Shown here: positions 13,536 through 13,553 of the stretch, piece after piece
How positions within the stretch are numbered: the first letter of the stretch is position 1
Layout: the number at the start of each line of letters is the position of its first letter
Assembly: GCF_031426495.1 (NCBI RefSeq)
Contig: NZ_JANPLK010000096.1
Location: 1-13,553 of the forward strand
DNA from: Gemmatimonas sp.
Lineage (GTDB): Bacteria; Gemmatimonadota; Gemmatimonadetes; Gemmatimonadales; Gemmatimonadaceae
Reading direction: 5' to 3'
DNA length: 13,553 nt
Notes under the pieces: model-generated
Told to the model about the DNA's origin: nothing
The model's input: the letters and a program-made list of their open reading frames with translations, nothing else
Database searches by the model: none
Position numbers and translations under genes: made by a program

Positions 13536-13553
13536 GGGCTACGGCGTGCGTTG

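Overview
High-GC chromosomal DNA from a Gram-negative bacterium. The features point to Gemmatimonadota or a related FCB-group lineage. An outer-membrane receptor carries an N-terminal carboxypeptidase-regulatory-like domain, there is a large multicopper oxidase, Shine-Dalgarno sequences are often weak or absent, and a TAnnTTTG-type promoter element precedes the receptor gene. This taxonomic guess rests on pattern recognition only.

Left part (1-2099, + strand): the 3' end of a multicopper oxidase whose start lies outside the window, then a free-standing 279-residue protein with an N-terminal DUF4062/TIR-like 'SPGDV' domain and a C-terminal winged-helix-like region. This second gene is a possible conflict or defence effector without visible partners.

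Mobile part (2127-3158): an intact REP-associated tyrosine transposase (RAYT, HUH/Y1 type) on the - strand. It is bracketed by four identical 23-bp repeats, two in direct orientation on the left and two inverted on the right. The unit sits between two convergent genes: it begins 28 bp after the stop of the DUF4062 gene and ends 3 bp before the stop of a small, highly charged - strand gene.

Middle (3165-7857): the small charged protein and a DUF3224 gene diverge from a 115-bp spacer that holds a hairpin and a 16-bp near-palindrome. Downstream of DUF3224 come an ACS-type MFS transporter and an outer-membrane beta-barrel receptor. The last two may form an outer/inner membrane uptake pair.

Right part (7872-13553): a three-gene - strand operon (secreted FLIGQW-type protein, LytS-like histidine kinase, LytTR response regulator) is held together by two ATGA stop/start overlaps. 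It is divergently arranged with a + strand ABC exporter (LolD/MacB-type ATPase plus a two-domain FtsX permease that starts inside the ATPase gene). The 145-bp spacer between them contains direct and inverted repeats, one of which covers the ATPase start codon. The simplest reading is a sensory operon controlling the neighbouring ABC transporter, with the secreted protein as a possible accessory sensor. No RNA genes or CRISPR arrays were seen.
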